A stretch of DNA of 45,264 bases from Bacteroidota bacterium (lineage in GTDB: Bacteria; Bacteroidota; Bacteroidia; Bacteroidales; TTA-H9). This document shows, one piece after another, positions 7,798-19,809 of this stretch. How positions within the stretch are numbered: the first letter of the stretch is position 1; each line of letters opens with the position of its first letter. The stretch spans positions 1 through 45,264 of the forward strand of contig QKGM01000055.1 of the NCBI GenBank assembly GCA_003250395.1, given 5' to 3'. Under the pieces are notes generated by a model that was not told the origin of the DNA, did not search any database, and saw only the letters and a program-made list of their open reading frames with translations. Made by a program: the position numbers and the translations under genes.

Positions 7798-8217
7798 ATG
7801 ACTATTACACGTTGGAGAAACTTACCCACATTGACTGACATGTTCGACAATCTTTTTGAACAAGAACAGAATCGTCTGGCCACAAAGCAATATGATTGCA
7901 TTCCGTCGGTCAACATCCTTGAAACCAAGGAAGCATTTGAAATCGAACTCGCCGTTCCGGGAATGGGAAAAGAAGATTTTAACATCAACCTTGAGAACAA
8001 CGTTCTGACCATCTCGTCTGAAAAAGAAATAAAAAAGGATGAAGAACGCAACTTTACCCGTCGCGAGTTTGTGTATGGAAGCTTCAGCCGGTCATTTACT
8101 TTACCCAAGACGGTTGACAGTGATAAAATCTCGGCAGATTACCAGCACGGCATCCTGCGAGTTGGGTTACCCAAAAAAGAAGAAGTGAAATTCAGCCGGC
8201 AGATTGACATTAAATAA
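7798..8217 (+). CDS. Hsp20/alpha-crystallin small heat-shock protein
   Basis: 139 aa, normal for bacterial small heat-shock proteins: ATP-independent cytoplasmic holdases that bind unfolding proteins. A short N-terminal arm (residues 1-38) is followed by an alpha-crystallin domain (about 38-130) with 'FEIELAVPGMGKEDFNI' and the conserved 'HGILRVGLPK' strand. The C-terminal tail is short and lacks an obvious IxI motif. An AGGAGG ribosome-binding site gives the start, and a strong terminator hairpin follows. Single-gene unit; heat or stress control is likely but not demonstrated. Confidence 0.95.
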   Translation: MTITRWRNLPTLTDMFDNLFEQEQNRLATKQYDCIPSVNILETKEAFEIELAVPGMGKEDFNINLENNVLTISSEKEIKKDEERNFTRREFVYGSFSRSFTLPKTVDSDKISADYQHGILRVGLPKKEEVKFSRQIDIK

Positions 8218-8238
8218 CAACCTGTCATTAGCACCTGG

Positions 8239-8270
8239 AAGGGCCGTTCTTTAAAAGAACGGCCCTTTTT
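8239..8270 (+). terminator. Terminator after hsp20
   Basis: AAGGGCCGTTCTTT and AAGAACGGCCCTT form a 13-bp stem with a tiny loop, ending in a T5 run. Confidence 0.9.
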
Positions 8271-8272
8271 GT

Positions 8273-8280
8273 TACTTTTG
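8273..8280 (+). promoter_or_regulatory. -7 promoter box of the cyclophilin pair
   Basis: TACTTTTG fits TAnnTTTG. It lies 20 nt before the ATG at 8301 and directly after the hsp20 terminator. Confidence 0.65.
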
Positions 8281-8300
8281 TTCCTTCAAATTAAAAAAGA

Positions 8301-8951
8301 ATGAACTTGAGCGCATCCTTAATCTCTGCACTTCTGTGTCTTAACCTGATCTTCGCGGAAACGGCAGGAGCCCAGCAGGCGGCCTGTTCACGTCAGGTTA
8401 TCATTACCACTTCCTATGGTGATATTGTAATAGGCCTGTATGACCTTACCCCCCTGCACCGCGATAATTTCATCAGGCAGGTAAACGATGGATGGTTCAA
8501 TGGTTCCGATTTCCACAGGGCTATTTACAACTTCGTGGTTCAGGGAGGTGGCGGAAAAAACGGAGAAGAAGACCCTGGTTATACGATCCCGGCCGAGATA
8601 ACACCCAATCTCTGTCATCTGCGTGGAGCAGTTGGTATGGCACGTGAAGCTGATGATGAAAACCCTTTAAGAGCCTCCAGTTCAAGCCAGTTTTACATTG
8701 TTCAGGGAAAACCAGTTACCGACAGCATACTGAATATACAGGAGAAACGTTTAGGTTATAGTTTCACTCCCTCTCAACGTATTAATTACCTCACGGAGGG
8801 AGGGCAGCCCAGGCTGGATGGATTGTACACCATCTTCGGAGAAGTAATTTCCGGGATGAGTGTGGTTGACTCCATTGCAGTCCGCCCTACCGGTGCTGAA
8901 GACCGTCCTTTGGAAAAGATTATCATTAACATAAAACTTATCAATAATTGA
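8301..8951 (+). CDS. Secreted cyclophilin-type peptidylprolyl isomerase, first of pair
   Basis: 216 aa. Signal peptide of about 24 residues (cleavage AGA|Q), so periplasmic or surface. The single cyclophilin domain catalyses cis-trans isomerisation of X-Pro bonds during folding. Active-site pattern visible: 'DFHR' (catalytic Arg), 'FVVQGGG' and 'SSSQFYIVQG'. Between 'IVQG' and 'LDGLYTIFGEV' there is an insertion of about 30 residues, shared with the next gene. The position of the cyclosporin-contacting Trp of human CypA (before LDG) is not Trp. The stop overlaps the upstream edge of the next gene's region, so the two are almost certainly one transcript. Confidence 0.93.
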   Translation: MNLSASLISALLCLNLIFAETAGAQQAACSRQVIITTSYGDIVIGLYDLTPLHRDNFIRQVNDGWFNGSDFHRAIYNFVVQGGGGKNGEEDPGYTIPAEITPNLCHLRGAVGMAREADDENPLRASSSSQFYIVQGKPVTDSILNIQEKRLGYSFTPSQRINYLTEGGQPRLDGLYTIFGEVISGMSVVDSIAVRPTGAEDRPLEKIIINIKLINN

Positions 8952-8959
8952 TACATTCC

Positions 8960-9589
8960 ATGAAAACCCGACTCATCTTTGCATTTCTTTGCCTTTCAAT
9001 GGCTACCTTTGCACAAAAATCTGAGAAAATGACACGATTTGTAATCCACACCCCGATGGGCGATATGAAAGGTGTTCTATATAACGACACCCCGCTGCAT
9101 CGCGACAATTTTATAAAACTGGTTAACGAAGGCTGGTACAACGATTCTCCCTGGCACCGGGTCATCAATAAATTCATGATTCAGGGCGGAGGGAACAAAG
9201 ATGGACGTATTGATCCGGGGTATATGATACCTGCCGAATTCAACAGCACGCACCTGCACAAGAAAGGGGCACTGGCTGCTGCCAGGATAGGTGATCAGGG
9301 AAATCCGCAACGAAGAAGTTCAGGCTGCCAGTTCTATATTGTACAGGGACAAAAACTCACTGCAGACCAGATTGCAATGTACGAAAGCAAGATGGGGGTA
9401 AAACTTACAGATGAACAGAAAAAGGCCTATACAGAATCGGGGGGTACCCCACAACTCGATGGCGCTTACACTGTGTTCGGGGAAATCACCGAAGGACTTG
9501 AAGTGATTGATAAAATAGCCGCAGTTAAAACTCTTCCGGGCGACAGACCTGCCACGCCGATCACGATGTCAATTGAAATTATAAAATAG
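8960..9589 (+). CDS. Secreted cyclophilin-type peptidylprolyl isomerase, second of pair
   Basis: 209 aa from the ATG at 8960; a TTG at 8948 overlapping the upstream stop would only add four residues before the signal peptide. Signal peptide cleavage near FA|QKSEK. Cyclophilin motifs: 'PWHRVINKFMIQGGG' with catalytic Arg, 'SSGCQFYIVQG', 'LDGAYTVFGEI'. It has the same roughly 30-residue insertion as its neighbour and also lacks the CypA Trp. Tandem paralogue of 8301-8951 with an 8-nt gap; the pair probably arose by duplication and serves cell-envelope protein folding. Confidence 0.93.
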   Translation: MKTRLIFAFLCLSMATFAQKSEKMTRFVIHTPMGDMKGVLYNDTPLHRDNFIKLVNEGWYNDSPWHRVINKFMIQGGGNKDGRIDPGYMIPAEFNSTHLHKKGALAAARIGDQGNPQRRSSGCQFYIVQGQKLTADQIAMYESKMGVKLTDEQKKAYTESGGTPQLDGAYTVFGEITEGLEVIDKIAAVKTLPGDRPATPITMSIEIIK

Positions 9590-9702
9590 TACCCGTTTTA
9601 ACGATCATCCGGTTGTGGAATCTCCAAATCCCGGGATGGTGTTGATTGACAATCTAAACGAAAACGGAGAACAAACACAATCATAGGTTAAGAAAACCTG
9701 TT

Positions 9703-10731
9703 ATGAAAGAAAAAATTGAACAATATCTCAGGGAAGTCGGGCAATACAGTGAAACTGGTGCCGAACAGGTAGAAGCATTCCGTATCAGATTCCTTGGCAA
9801 GAAAGGACTCCTGAACGACATGTTTGAGGAGTTTAAAAAAGCTGCTCCAACCGATAAAAAGGAACTGGGACAAATGCTCAACACCCTGAAAAGTTCTGTT
9901 CAGGATAAAATAAACAGCCTGAAAATAAATACGGGCGACAAGGGTCACCACCTCGAGTTAAACGACCTGACCTTACCTGTCGACTTTACGGAAGCCGGGA
10001 CACGACACCCCATTTCAATTGTCAGGAACCAGATTACCGAAATATTCGCCCGAATGGGATATACGGTAGCAGAAGGTCCTGAGATTGAAGATGACTGGCA
10101 CAACTTCACTGCGCTCAACTTTCCGCCCGACCACCCAGCGCGAGATATGCAGGACACCTTCTTTGTTGAGCATAACAAGATACATGGCGATATTGCTCTT
10201 CGTACCCACACCTCCTCAGTCCAGGTCAGGACAATGGAAAACAATGCACCGCCCATCCGGCAAATATTCCCGGGGCGTGTGTACAGAAATGAAGCAATAT
10301 CAGCGAGAGCCCACTGCATGTTCCATCAGGTTGAAGGACTCTACATCGATAAAGGTGTTTCGTTTGCCGACCTGAAACAGGCATTACTGGTATTTGCCCG
10401 CGAGATGTTCGGTGGCGAAACCCAGATAAGATTACGCCCGTCATACTTCCCCTTCACCGAACCTTCGGCAGAGATGGACATCTCCTGTAACATTTGCGGG
10501 GGAAAAGGTTGCAACATTTGCAAAGGTACAGGATGGGTTGAAGTATTAGGTTGTGGAATGGTCGACCCCAATGTCCTTGAAAACTGCGGAATCGACAGTA
10601 AAATATACAGCGGTTTTGCTTTTGGCATCGGGATTGAACGAATGACCATGGTGAAATACAGAATAAATGACCTCAGACTATATTTTGAGAATGATGTCAG
10701 ATTTCTGCAACAATTTGAACCGGTATATTAA
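9703..10731 (+). CDS. pheS: Phenylalanyl-tRNA synthetase alpha subunit
   Basis: 342 aa, full length. Class II aminoacyl-tRNA synthetase subunit that charges tRNA-Phe together with PheT (not in this window). N-terminal helical arm at residues 1-90. Motif 2 region 'FPGRVYRNEAISARAHCMFHQVEG'-like, with the catalytic Arg. Motif 3 'GFAFGIGIERMTMVKY', with the usual Ala in GFAFG that shapes the Phe pocket. Between motifs 2 and 3 there is a Cys-rich insertion CNICGGKGCNICKGTGW (two CxxC pairs), as is common in Bacteroidota PheS. ATG start; a terminator follows. Confidence 0.97.
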   Translation: MKEKIEQYLREVGQYSETGAEQVEAFRIRFLGKKGLLNDMFEEFKKAAPTDKKELGQMLNTLKSSVQDKINSLKINTGDKGHHLELNDLTLPVDFTEAGTRHPISIVRNQITEIFARMGYTVAEGPEIEDDWHNFTALNFPPDHPARDMQDTFFVEHNKIHGDIALRTHTSSVQVRTMENNAPPIRQIFPGRVYRNEAISARAHCMFHQVEGLYIDKGVSFADLKQALLVFAREMFGGETQIRLRPSYFPFTEPSAEMDISCNICGGKGCNICKGTGWVEVLGCGMVDPNVLENCGIDSKIYSGFAFGIGIERMTMVKYRINDLRLYFENDVRFLQQFEPVY

Positions 10732-10761
10732 TAACCCGACATCCCTTGAATCTGATAATCC

Positions 10762-10791
10762 AAAGCCCCTGACTTATTTCAGGGGCTTTTT
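10762..10791 (+). terminator. Terminator after pheS
   Basis: AAAGCCCCTGA (10762-10772) pairs with TCAGGGGCTTT (10779-10789), followed by T-rich sequence. Confidence 0.9.
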
Positions 10792-10974
10792 GATTGAATT
10801 ATAACATATCCGCTACAATCCCTTAAACAACAAATATCCTTTTATCGTTCAAATTTGCTCCGTCTAATGAAAAAACACAACAAATCATCAGTACCCGCGA
10901 AAATGGATCAATTTTCCCTTCACCTGTTTTAGTTAATTATTCGTATTTTTAACCCTTCAGGAATAGGTATAATC

Positions 10975-11859
10975 ATGAAACAAAAGATCAAATTACTGCT
11001 ATTACTTTTCCTCTCCTCCTGCATTGGGTTGAATTCTGAAAAGGGAGGATTTGATATGGCATACCAGGATGGAAATAAGATTTGCGTAATCCGCTTTGAA
11101 ACCAATGAAAAGGTATGCTTCGAGCAGGCAACTGATCCTTGCCTCTCTCCTGACGGGAAGAAACTATCTTACACAAAACAGTCAGGCACATCCAGTCATT
11201 ACTCTCGGTCGATCATCCTTGCCGATCTTGAAACTGGTACCCAAACCCCTTTAAAGGTCAACAACAATAATTATTACGGGGCAGTTTGGTCTCCGGATGG
11301 CAACTATATTGCCTTCAACCTGTTTGACAACAATGAATGGCACATTGGGATAATAAATTCTGACAATACAGGGCTTCTCAACCTTCGTTCTCCTGCAGGC
11401 AATGGACTTTTTGCGCCAGCATGGTCGTCAGACGGCCAGCAGATTATTACCCATGACTTAACCTCAATTTATACGTTCAATCTGGCTGGAGAACATGAAG
11501 AAACATTCAACATCAAGCGTTTAATTGGGGATAAATATTTTATATCCAGTGCATCCAGATTTCAATTCTCGGACGACCAGAACAGACTGATATTCAATGC
11601 TGCTATAGATGAAACAATACCAGGTATTGACGAGCCGACAGAAGCTATCTTTTCCTACAGTTTTGTCAGCAAAAAATGCAAAAGATTAACACCCCGTGGA
11701 ATGTCATGCTTCGACCTTTGGCTTGATGCTGATGATACGCTATACTTTTCAGCAATTAAGGATTCCCGCTTTCTCCCGTCTATTTACAAAACAGACCTTT
11801 CCGGCTCGGAGCCAATATTCCTGATGGAAGGTTCACGGCCCAGCACCAGGGTAAACTGA
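10975..11859 (+). CDS. TolB-like/PD40 beta-propeller lipoprotein
   Basis: 294 aa. Lipoprotein signal with lipobox LSSC (C16), so anchored in the envelope. Repeated 'LSPDGKK', 'WSPDGNYIAF' and 'WSSDGQQI' segments are PD40/WD40-like propeller blades, as in the TolB C-terminal domain; about five to six blades are visible. No TolB N-terminal domain and no peptidase domain, so this is a stand-alone propeller, probably a protein- or ligand-binding envelope protein. Flanked by 240- and 190-nt gaps with no obvious partners. Function unknown. Confidence 0.75.
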   Translation: MKQKIKLLLLLFLSSCIGLNSEKGGFDMAYQDGNKICVIRFETNEKVCFEQATDPCLSPDGKKLSYTKQSGTSSHYSRSIILADLETGTQTPLKVNNNNYYGAVWSPDGNYIAFNLFDNNEWHIGIINSDNTGLLNLRSPAGNGLFAPAWSSDGQQIITHDLTSIYTFNLAGEHEETFNIKRLIGDKYFISSASRFQFSDDQNRLIFNAAIDETIPGIDEPTEAIFSYSFVSKKCKRLTPRGMSCFDLWLDADDTLYFSAIKDSRFLPSIYKTDLSGSEPIFLMEGSRPSTRVN

Positions 11860-12048
11860 ACATAAGAATCAGGAAAACAGGGAAAAATCAAAACACCTGC
11901 GCAAAAGCCTAAAAACAGCGAAAAAAGACTAATGTATCCGATCATATACTCCTGTAAAGCACAGATACCTGGATATAAATTAGAAAGAGAATCTTACACC
12001 CGTGAATTCCGTTCTATCAGAAATTTCAAAAATTAAAATTATTGCAAA

Positions 12049-13032
12049 ATGAATAATACTTCCCGATCAACCACCTTTATGTCTCTCATCCTGCTTCTTG
12101 CCGGTGTCCATAGTTGTTCCGATAATTCGCGTAAACCTCTGACCGACATACCTTACGAGGGGTATATACAGGTTGAGGGGGGACGTGTCTGGTACAAAAT
12201 CGCGGGAGCTGATAAATCAGGAATTCCTCTGCTGGTAATACATGGAGGACCAGGTGCACCACACGACTACCTTGAGAATCTGGAGAAATTATCTACTCAT
12301 CGCCCTGTGATTTTCTATGATCAACTTGATTGCGGCAATTCAGACAGAACGGGGGATACCGCTTTATGGACAACAGAAAGATTTGTCAATGAACTATCTC
12401 AGGTAAGGGAATTCCTGAATCTGAAGGAAATACATATTCTGGGCCAATCATGGGGATCGATGCTGACTGTTGAATACATACTAAGGAAGAAACCACAGGG
12501 CATTGTAAGCCTGATTCTAGCGGGACCTTTCTTAAGTGCACCCAGATGGGCAGCTGACCAGAGAAGTTGGATTGCAGCGCTTCCTGTAGCCCTTCAGGAC
12601 ACAATCTATAAGTATGAAGCGTCAGGCGAATTTACTGCAGTGGAATACCAAAAAGCAATGGAGGCTTATTATGCAAAGCATGTATGTATGCTTGACCCTT
12701 ATCCCGAGTGCATGAACAGGATGATGGAGAAGATGGGTGCTGATGTGTACCAGTATATGGCAGGTGCCAGTGAATTCACGTTAAACGGAACATTACAGGC
12801 AGTTGACCTGTCCGACAGGCTCCACGAGATAAAATGTCCTGTATTATTTACCTGCGGTGAATTTGATGAAGCTACCCCGGCTACTGTCGCATTCTATCAA
12901 AGTAAACTTCCCGGTTCCGAAGTTCATGTTTTTAAAGGAGCCTCTCATTGTCATCATCTGGAGAAAGAGGAAGAGTTCATCAGTGTAGCAGGTGATTTCT
13001 TAAAAAGAGCAGAGACAGGAACTATTGACTAA
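12049..13032 (+). CDS. Proline iminopeptidase-like alpha/beta hydrolase (S33 family)
   Basis: 327 aa. N-terminal hydrophobic segment ending near C23 (VHSC), a weak lipobox, so probably exported. Alpha/beta-hydrolase fold with the 'HGGPGAPHDYL' oxyanion motif, 'YDQLDCGNSD', the nucleophile elbow GQSWGS (Ser134), Asp273 in GEFDEATP and His300 in GASH. This layout matches the prolyl aminopeptidase/tricorn-factor-F1 type that removes N-terminal residues, often Pro, from short peptides. A substrate other than proline peptides cannot be excluded. Transcribed alone, convergent with gyrB. Confidence 0.85.
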   Translation: MNNTSRSTTFMSLILLLAGVHSCSDNSRKPLTDIPYEGYIQVEGGRVWYKIAGADKSGIPLLVIHGGPGAPHDYLENLEKLSTHRPVIFYDQLDCGNSDRTGDTALWTTERFVNELSQVREFLNLKEIHILGQSWGSMLTVEYILRKKPQGIVSLILAGPFLSAPRWAADQRSWIAALPVALQDTIYKYEASGEFTAVEYQKAMEAYYAKHVCMLDPYPECMNRMMEKMGADVYQYMAGASEFTLNGTLQAVDLSDRLHEIKCPVLFTCGEFDEATPATVAFYQSKLPGSEVHVFKGASHCHHLEKEEEFISVAGDFLKRAETGTID

Positions 13033-13277
13033 GCTTGCTCATATTAGCTCACAATTAAGCAAAAAGGTACTACTCCCCCATCAGTGTATACGAAACAGTA
13101 CTTAGTACTCTTAGGTAATCAGGTTGGTTTATTGCGTGGATTAATCCTTTCTTTCCTGAAACCGGATTGATAATAAATGATCAGTAAATCAACTATATAA
13201 CTTTCCCAGGACAGATTGATCAATATTAGGTTTCAGAAGCCATAAGAACTCCAAAGGTACTGGTTCAACTATTTGAA

Positions 13278-13304
13278 AAAGGCTGCCTACTTTAGGCAGC
13301 CTTT
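13278..13304. terminator. Terminator between the hydrolase and gyrB
   Basis: AAAGGCTGCCTA pairs with TAGGCAGCCTTT around a 3-nt loop. On the minus strand it is followed by a T-run, so it serves gyrB best; it may act in both directions. The rest of 13033-13327 shows nothing else. Confidence 0.85.
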
Positions 13305-13327
13305 GAAAGAAGTATTAAAAATGTGAG

Positions 13328-15888
<2,561 letters not shown>

Positions 15889-17607
15889 TTATTCACCAAC
15901 CATCTTTGCCCAGGTATCTTTTAGCGCAACTGTTCTGTTAAACACCATAGCTCCAGGCTGGCTATCAGAATCAACATTAAAATAACCAATCCTTTCAAAC
16001 TGGTAATGCTCCATGGGCTGTGCATCGAGCAGAGAAGGCTCAACATATGCTCTGACTACCTTAAGGGAATCGGGGTTCAGCCCTTCTTTCCAGTCATGAC
16101 CTTCAGCGACGTTATCAGGATCAATGGCTTTAAACAACCTATCGAAAAGCCTCACTTCAACTTCGCCGGCCTCAACTGCAGACACCCAGTGAATGGTACC
16201 CTTTACCTTACGATTGGATGTGGCACCTCCTGTTTTCGACTCCATATCGCAGGTACATCTGATTTCCGTAATCTCACCTGCCATATCCTTCACAACCTCT
16301 TCACACCTGATGATATAACCATATTTCAGCCTGACTTCCCCACCCGGGAACAGACGGAAGAACTTTTTAGGAGGATTCTCCATAAAATCCTCCCGTTCAA
16401 TAAACAGTTCACGTGTAAACGGAATCTGACGGGTTCCTTCTTCAGGCTTCTCGGGATTATTAACAGCATTCAGATATTCGGTTTTCTCACCCGGGTAATT
16501 GATCAACACAAGTTTAACAGGATTAAGAACAGCGAGAGCTCTGCGGGCACGTTTGTTAAGATCTTCACGTACAGAGAACTCAAGCAATCCTACATCAATT
16601 ACGTTATCACGACGGGCAACACCAATGCGGTCAGCAAAAGCACGAATTGATTCCGGAGTATATCCACGGCGGCGAAGCCCGCAAATGGTAGGCATCCGGG
16701 GATCATCCCAGCCGTTTACATAATTGTTTTTCACTAGTTCGAACAACTTTCGTTTGCTCATCACAGTATAGGTGAGGTTAAGACGTGCAAACTCTATTTG
16801 CCTGGGACGGTATTCGGTGTCGACAAGTTGATCGAGGAACCAATCATAGAGTGGACGGTGTACTTCAAATTCAAGAGTGCAGATAGAGTGCGTGATCCCT
16901 TCCAGATAATCACTTTGTCCATGAGCAAAATCATACATAGGATAGATACACCATTTTGTCCCGGTACGGTGGTGGGAGGTGTAGCTTATTCTATAGAGAA
17001 TAGGATCGCGGAAAAACATATTGGTGTGAGCCATGTCGATTTTAGCCCTGAGTACACAAGCCCCTTCTGGAAATCCCCCATCCCTCATTTTGCGAAAGAG
17101 TAATAAATTCTCATCAATGCTCCTATTACGGAAAGGGCTTTCTACACCCGGTGTTGTAACAGTACCCCGCTGGCGGCTGATAATCTCGGCAGACTGATCA
17201 TCAACATAAGCTTTACCATCAAGAATCAACTTCTCAGCCCATAAATAGAGCTGATCGAAATAATCGGAAGCATAAAGCTCATGTCCCTCCCAGTTAAATC
17301 CGAGCCAACGAACATCCTCCTTTATACTATCAACATATTCAACGTCTTCTTTTGTCGGATTGGTATCATCGAACCTAAGGTTGGTCTTGCCATCATATCT
17401 TTTCGCCAGTCCAAAGTTCAGACAAATTGACTTTGCATGGCCTATATGAAGATAACCATTAGGCTCGGGAGGAAACCGTGTATGCACGCGGCTGTCATTT
17501 TTACCTTCCCGAAGGTTAGCTTCAACTATTTCTTCTATGAAATTAAGTGAGCGGGCCGGTTCAGCAGAATTAGTACTGTTTTCGGCAGGAAGTGGCGTAT
17601 CGTTCAT
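15889..17607 (-). CDS. glnS: Glutaminyl-tRNA synthetase
   Basis: 572 aa, full length. Class I synthetase that charges tRNA-Gln directly, so the cell need not rely only on the transamidation route. HIGH motif in '[15 protein letters not shown]', KMSKS-type motif as 'VMSKRKL', and a long two-barrel C-terminal anticodon-binding region (from about residue 350) typical of GlnRS rather than bacterial GluRS. ATG start at 17607, 56 nt downstream of a -7 box. Single gene on the minus strand. Confidence 0.96.
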   Translation of the reverse strand: MNDTPLPAENSTNSAEPARSLNFIEEIVEANLREGKNDSRVHTRFPPEPNGYLHIGHAKSICLNFGLAKRYDGKTNLRFDDTNPTKEDVEYVDSIKEDVRWLGFNWEGHELYASDYFDQLYLWAEKLILDGKAYVDDQSAEIISRQRGTVTTPGVESPFRNRSIDENLLLFRKMRDGGFPEGACVLRAKIDMAHTNMFFRDPILYRISYTSHHRTGTKWCIYPMYDFAHGQSDYLEGITHSICTLEFEVHRPLYDWFLDQLVDTEYRPRQIEFARLNLTYTVMSKRKLFELVKNNYVNGWDDPRMPTICGLRRRGYTPESIRAFADRIGVARRDNVIDVGLLEFSVREDLNKRARRALAVLNPVKLVLINYPGEKTEYLNAVNNPEKPEEGTRQIPFTRELFIEREDFMENPPKKFFRLFPGGEVRLKYGYIIRCEEVVKDMAGEITEIRCTCDMESKTGGATSNRKVKGTIHWVSAVEAGEVEVRLFDRLFKAIDPDNVAEGHDWKEGLNPDSLKVVRAYVEPSLLDAQPMEHYQFERIGYFNVDSDSQPGAMVFNRTVALKDTWAKMVGE

Positions 17608-17663
17608 TACAAACTATGTTTGAGTTCTTTATAACTGTAATATCATATGGAGATCGCAACTGG

Positions 17664-17671
17664 CAAAGGTA
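17664..17671 (-). promoter_or_regulatory. -7 promoter box of glnS
   Basis: TACCTTTG on the minus strand, 56 nt before the start at 17607; no clear -33 partner. Confidence 0.6.
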
Positions 17672-17745
17672 CAAGATATTTTGAATGGAATTGTTGTCAA
17701 TTCCCATCATCTTAAAGATACTGACAGTTAACCTGAAACAAAACA

Positions 17746-17777
17746 TTTGGCAGTTTCATGATGGATCATTATCTTTG
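17746..17777 (+). promoter_or_regulatory. Promoter of tRNA-Cys
   Basis: TTTG at 17746-17749, a 20-nt spacer and TATCTTTG at 17770-17777: a full match to the Bacteroidota -33/-7 consensus. It lies 16 nt before the tRNA 5' end. Confidence 0.85.
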
Positions 17778-17793
17778 CACCCCGGTTCTTTCT

Positions 17794-17864
17794 GGTCTCA
17801 TGGCCGAGTGGCTAGGCAGAGGTCTGCAAAACCTTCTACAGCGGTTCGAATCCGCTTGAGACCT
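17794..17864 (+). tRNA. tRNA-Cys (anticodon GCA)
   Basis: 71-nt cloverleaf. Acceptor stem GGTCTCA pairs with TGAGACC, anticodon loop CTGCAAA (GCA), T-loop GGTTCGAATCC. Discriminator is T (U) and CCA is not encoded. It has its own consensus promoter and terminator. Confidence 0.96.
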
Positions 17865-17865
17865 C

Positions 17866-17897
17866 AAAACCCGTCGTAAATCCGACGGGTTTTTTTA
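17866..17897 (+). terminator. Terminator after tRNA-Cys
   Basis: AAACCCGTCG pairs with CGACGGGTTT around a 6-nt loop, then a run of seven or more T. Confidence 0.92.
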
Positions 17898-17914
17898 TTT
17901 TAGTTATGCATCAT

Positions 17915-17945
17915 CTTGCATATCCGGAAACGTATTATAAATTTG
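17915..17945 (+). promoter_or_regulatory. Promoter of the lipoprotein/TonB-receptor unit
   Basis: CTTG at 17915-17918, a 19-nt spacer and TAAATTTG at 17938-17945 (TAnnTTTG). It lies 40 nt before the ATG at 17986. Confidence 0.7.
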
Positions 17946-17985
17946 CACCATCTATTTATAAACCAATCCGAAAAACACACCAGTC

Positions 17986-18867
17986 ATGTTCAAAAAACTT
18001 TTGCTACCGGCAGCATTATTGTTACTTTCTGCCACACTGTTTACCTCATGCTCGAAAGATGATGAAACCATCGACAATGGCAACCCTGCTATCACATTCA
18101 AAACCGGTGAAGGATACACCTGGCAGGATGTTGTTGTGAAATACAACGATACAATCAAGGTTGGTCTTGCCATTACCAGCAATGGAAGCGACAACCTGAC
18201 CCATCTGAAAATCACGGCTAATGACCAGGTGGTTAAAGACACAACCATTAGTGTGCCAGGTATTAACATGGAATTTTCTATTATTAAAGGGCTTGCTGCA
18301 GTTGAAACGTGGAAATTTGAAATCGGTGATGCCGCAGGCCATACTCAGTCAAAGAACCTGAAAATAAGCCGTATCAATCTGGTTACTTTCTATTCAGGTG
18401 TAGTGCTGGGAGCACAGAACAACACTGCTGATAATGGTTTCATGAGTGCTACTTCAGGGCTGACATACAGCATTGACGGTGCCTTTGAAAACCAGGAACT
18501 GATTGATCTGTTCTGCTTTTATGAAGATACACCGGAACATCAGAACCTGATGACTCTTGCCGCACCGGGTTCAAATATTACAGGCATCTTCACCGGAGAA
18601 CATGCCCCTGAATTCTACACAACCCAGAATAGAACCTATTTCGTTAAAACAGACCTTACACCTGCTGAATTTAATGCTGTTACAACAGATGACCTGATGC
18701 TGACTAAATTTGATAACGAAAGCAAATTAAGAAAAGCAAAAAAGTTAAATGCAGATGAGGTATATGTCCTGCTTTTCCAAAATGGGAAATATGGCCTGCT
18801 TAAAGTCATATCGGTCGAAGGAACTGAAGATGGCAGATTAACTTTCGACCTGAAAGTTCAACAATAA
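17986..18867 (+). CDS. Surface lipoprotein, first of paralogous pair upstream of a TonB receptor
   Basis: 293 aa; family not recognised with certainty. Lipoprotein signal with lipobox FTSC (C21) followed by acidic SKDDE, a pattern linked to surface export of lipoproteins in Bacteroidota. The remainder is predicted all-beta. The C-terminal 'NGKYGLLKV...GRLTFDLKVQ' is shared with the next protein (NGKIGLIKV...IDFAVKVQ). A strand pair like this, and the position before a TonB receptor, recall HmuY-type lipoproteins, but the resemblance is weak. First gene of a three-gene unit with its own promoter; it probably binds or delivers the receptor's substrate. Confidence 0.75.
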   Translation: MFKKLLLPAALLLLSATLFTSCSKDDETIDNGNPAITFKTGEGYTWQDVVVKYNDTIKVGLAITSNGSDNLTHLKITANDQVVKDTTISVPGINMEFSIIKGLAAVETWKFEIGDAAGHTQSKNLKISRINLVTFYSGVVLGAQNNTADNGFMSATSGLTYSIDGAFENQELIDLFCFYEDTPEHQNLMTLAAPGSNITGIFTGEHAPEFYTTQNRTYFVKTDLTPAEFNAVTTDDLMLTKFDNESKLRKAKKLNADEVYVLLFQNGKYGLLKVISVEGTEDGRLTFDLKVQQ

Positions 18868-18926
18868 GAAAACAAAGTCTATAATTCCGGTCCCGTAATA
18901 CGGGGCCGGTTTATTTATTTACCAGT

Positions 18927-19805
18927 ATGAGGGCATTTGTCTTTTCTATTATTCTAATTTGCTCAGGAATTCTGACTTCCTGCAGCGATGATGGTACCGC
19001 TCCGAAACCTACTGTACAGGTTGCAACAGGCGAAGGCACTATCTCTGAAGGCGACACCATAGGTGAAGGGGCTCTGATGCATTTCAGGCTTGTTATTAAT
19101 GGAAATGGTGCAAAAATAACCAACCTGGTTGCTACTATTACCTGTGATGGACAAAAGAAAACCATGATGGATTTCGGGTTATGGAAGGACAAACTCGATA
19201 CCATAATCGGATTCTATAAAAGTGCATGGAAACAAGAAAACTGGACCTTCACCGTGATGACCGAAAACCGTGATTTCGCTTCTGCTGGAATAACCATACA
19301 CAAAGGCTCCATATCAGCTTTCGGGCCAATAGTTAACTGGCCGCTTATAACACTGAGTTTCCAGAATGGGGAAGGCCCTCATTACTTTGATGTTGAAACC
19401 GGAGAAGTGTTAACTGATACCGAAGCCACTACCCGTCAATCGGATGTCGATTTACTGGTTTATTTTTACAACGATGCCGGCAAACCTTCACCTACCTTCT
19501 CATCGCCGGGCGATCAGGATGCATTATCACACTACCCCGTAATCGGGAACTGGTCAACCCTTACCTATACAAAATACGATTATGTAACCCAAACTACACC
19601 TGAAGCATTCGATGAGGCGTCCAACGACAGCCTCCTCATTAAACAATACGATGACGTATGGGGTCGACGTAAATATAAATATGCCACGGCCGGATGGGTT
19701 TTCCCCTTCAAAACCACCAATGGAAAAATAGGACTTATAAAAGTCTTGCGCTCGGATCTTGACGCTTCAGGTACCATCGATTTCGCAGTAAAAGTTCAAC
19801 TCTAA
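18927..19805 (+). CDS. Surface lipoprotein, second of paralogous pair upstream of a TonB receptor
   Basis: 292 aa. Lipobox LTSC (C19) followed by SDDG. Distant paralogue of the preceding protein: similar length, N-terminal 'GEG..SEGD' / 'GEGYTWQD' segment, and the same C-terminal NGK-GL-KV...F-KVQ pattern, but low overall identity. It ends 4 nt before the ATG of the TonB-dependent receptor, so the two are translated together. Likely a ligand-binding surface partner of the receptor. Substrate unknown; heme, a metal complex or a vitamin are all possible. Confidence 0.75.
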   Translation: MRAFVFSIILICSGILTSCSDDGTAPKPTVQVATGEGTISEGDTIGEGALMHFRLVINGNGAKITNLVATITCDGQKKTMMDFGLWKDKLDTIIGFYKSAWKQENWTFTVMTENRDFASAGITIHKGSISAFGPIVNWPLITLSFQNGEGPHYFDVETGEVLTDTEATTRQSDVDLLVYFYNDAGKPSPTFSSPGDQDALSHYPVIGNWSTLTYTKYDYVTQTTPEAFDEASNDSLLIKQYDDVWGRRKYKYATAGWVFPFKTTNGKIGLIKVLRSDLDASGTIDFAVKVQL

Positions 19806-19809
19806 TCCT

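Noticed and set aside
7623..8108. 161-codon minus-strand frame opposite hsp20
   Set aside because: It mirrors the well-supported Hsp20 gene and has no family features of its own.
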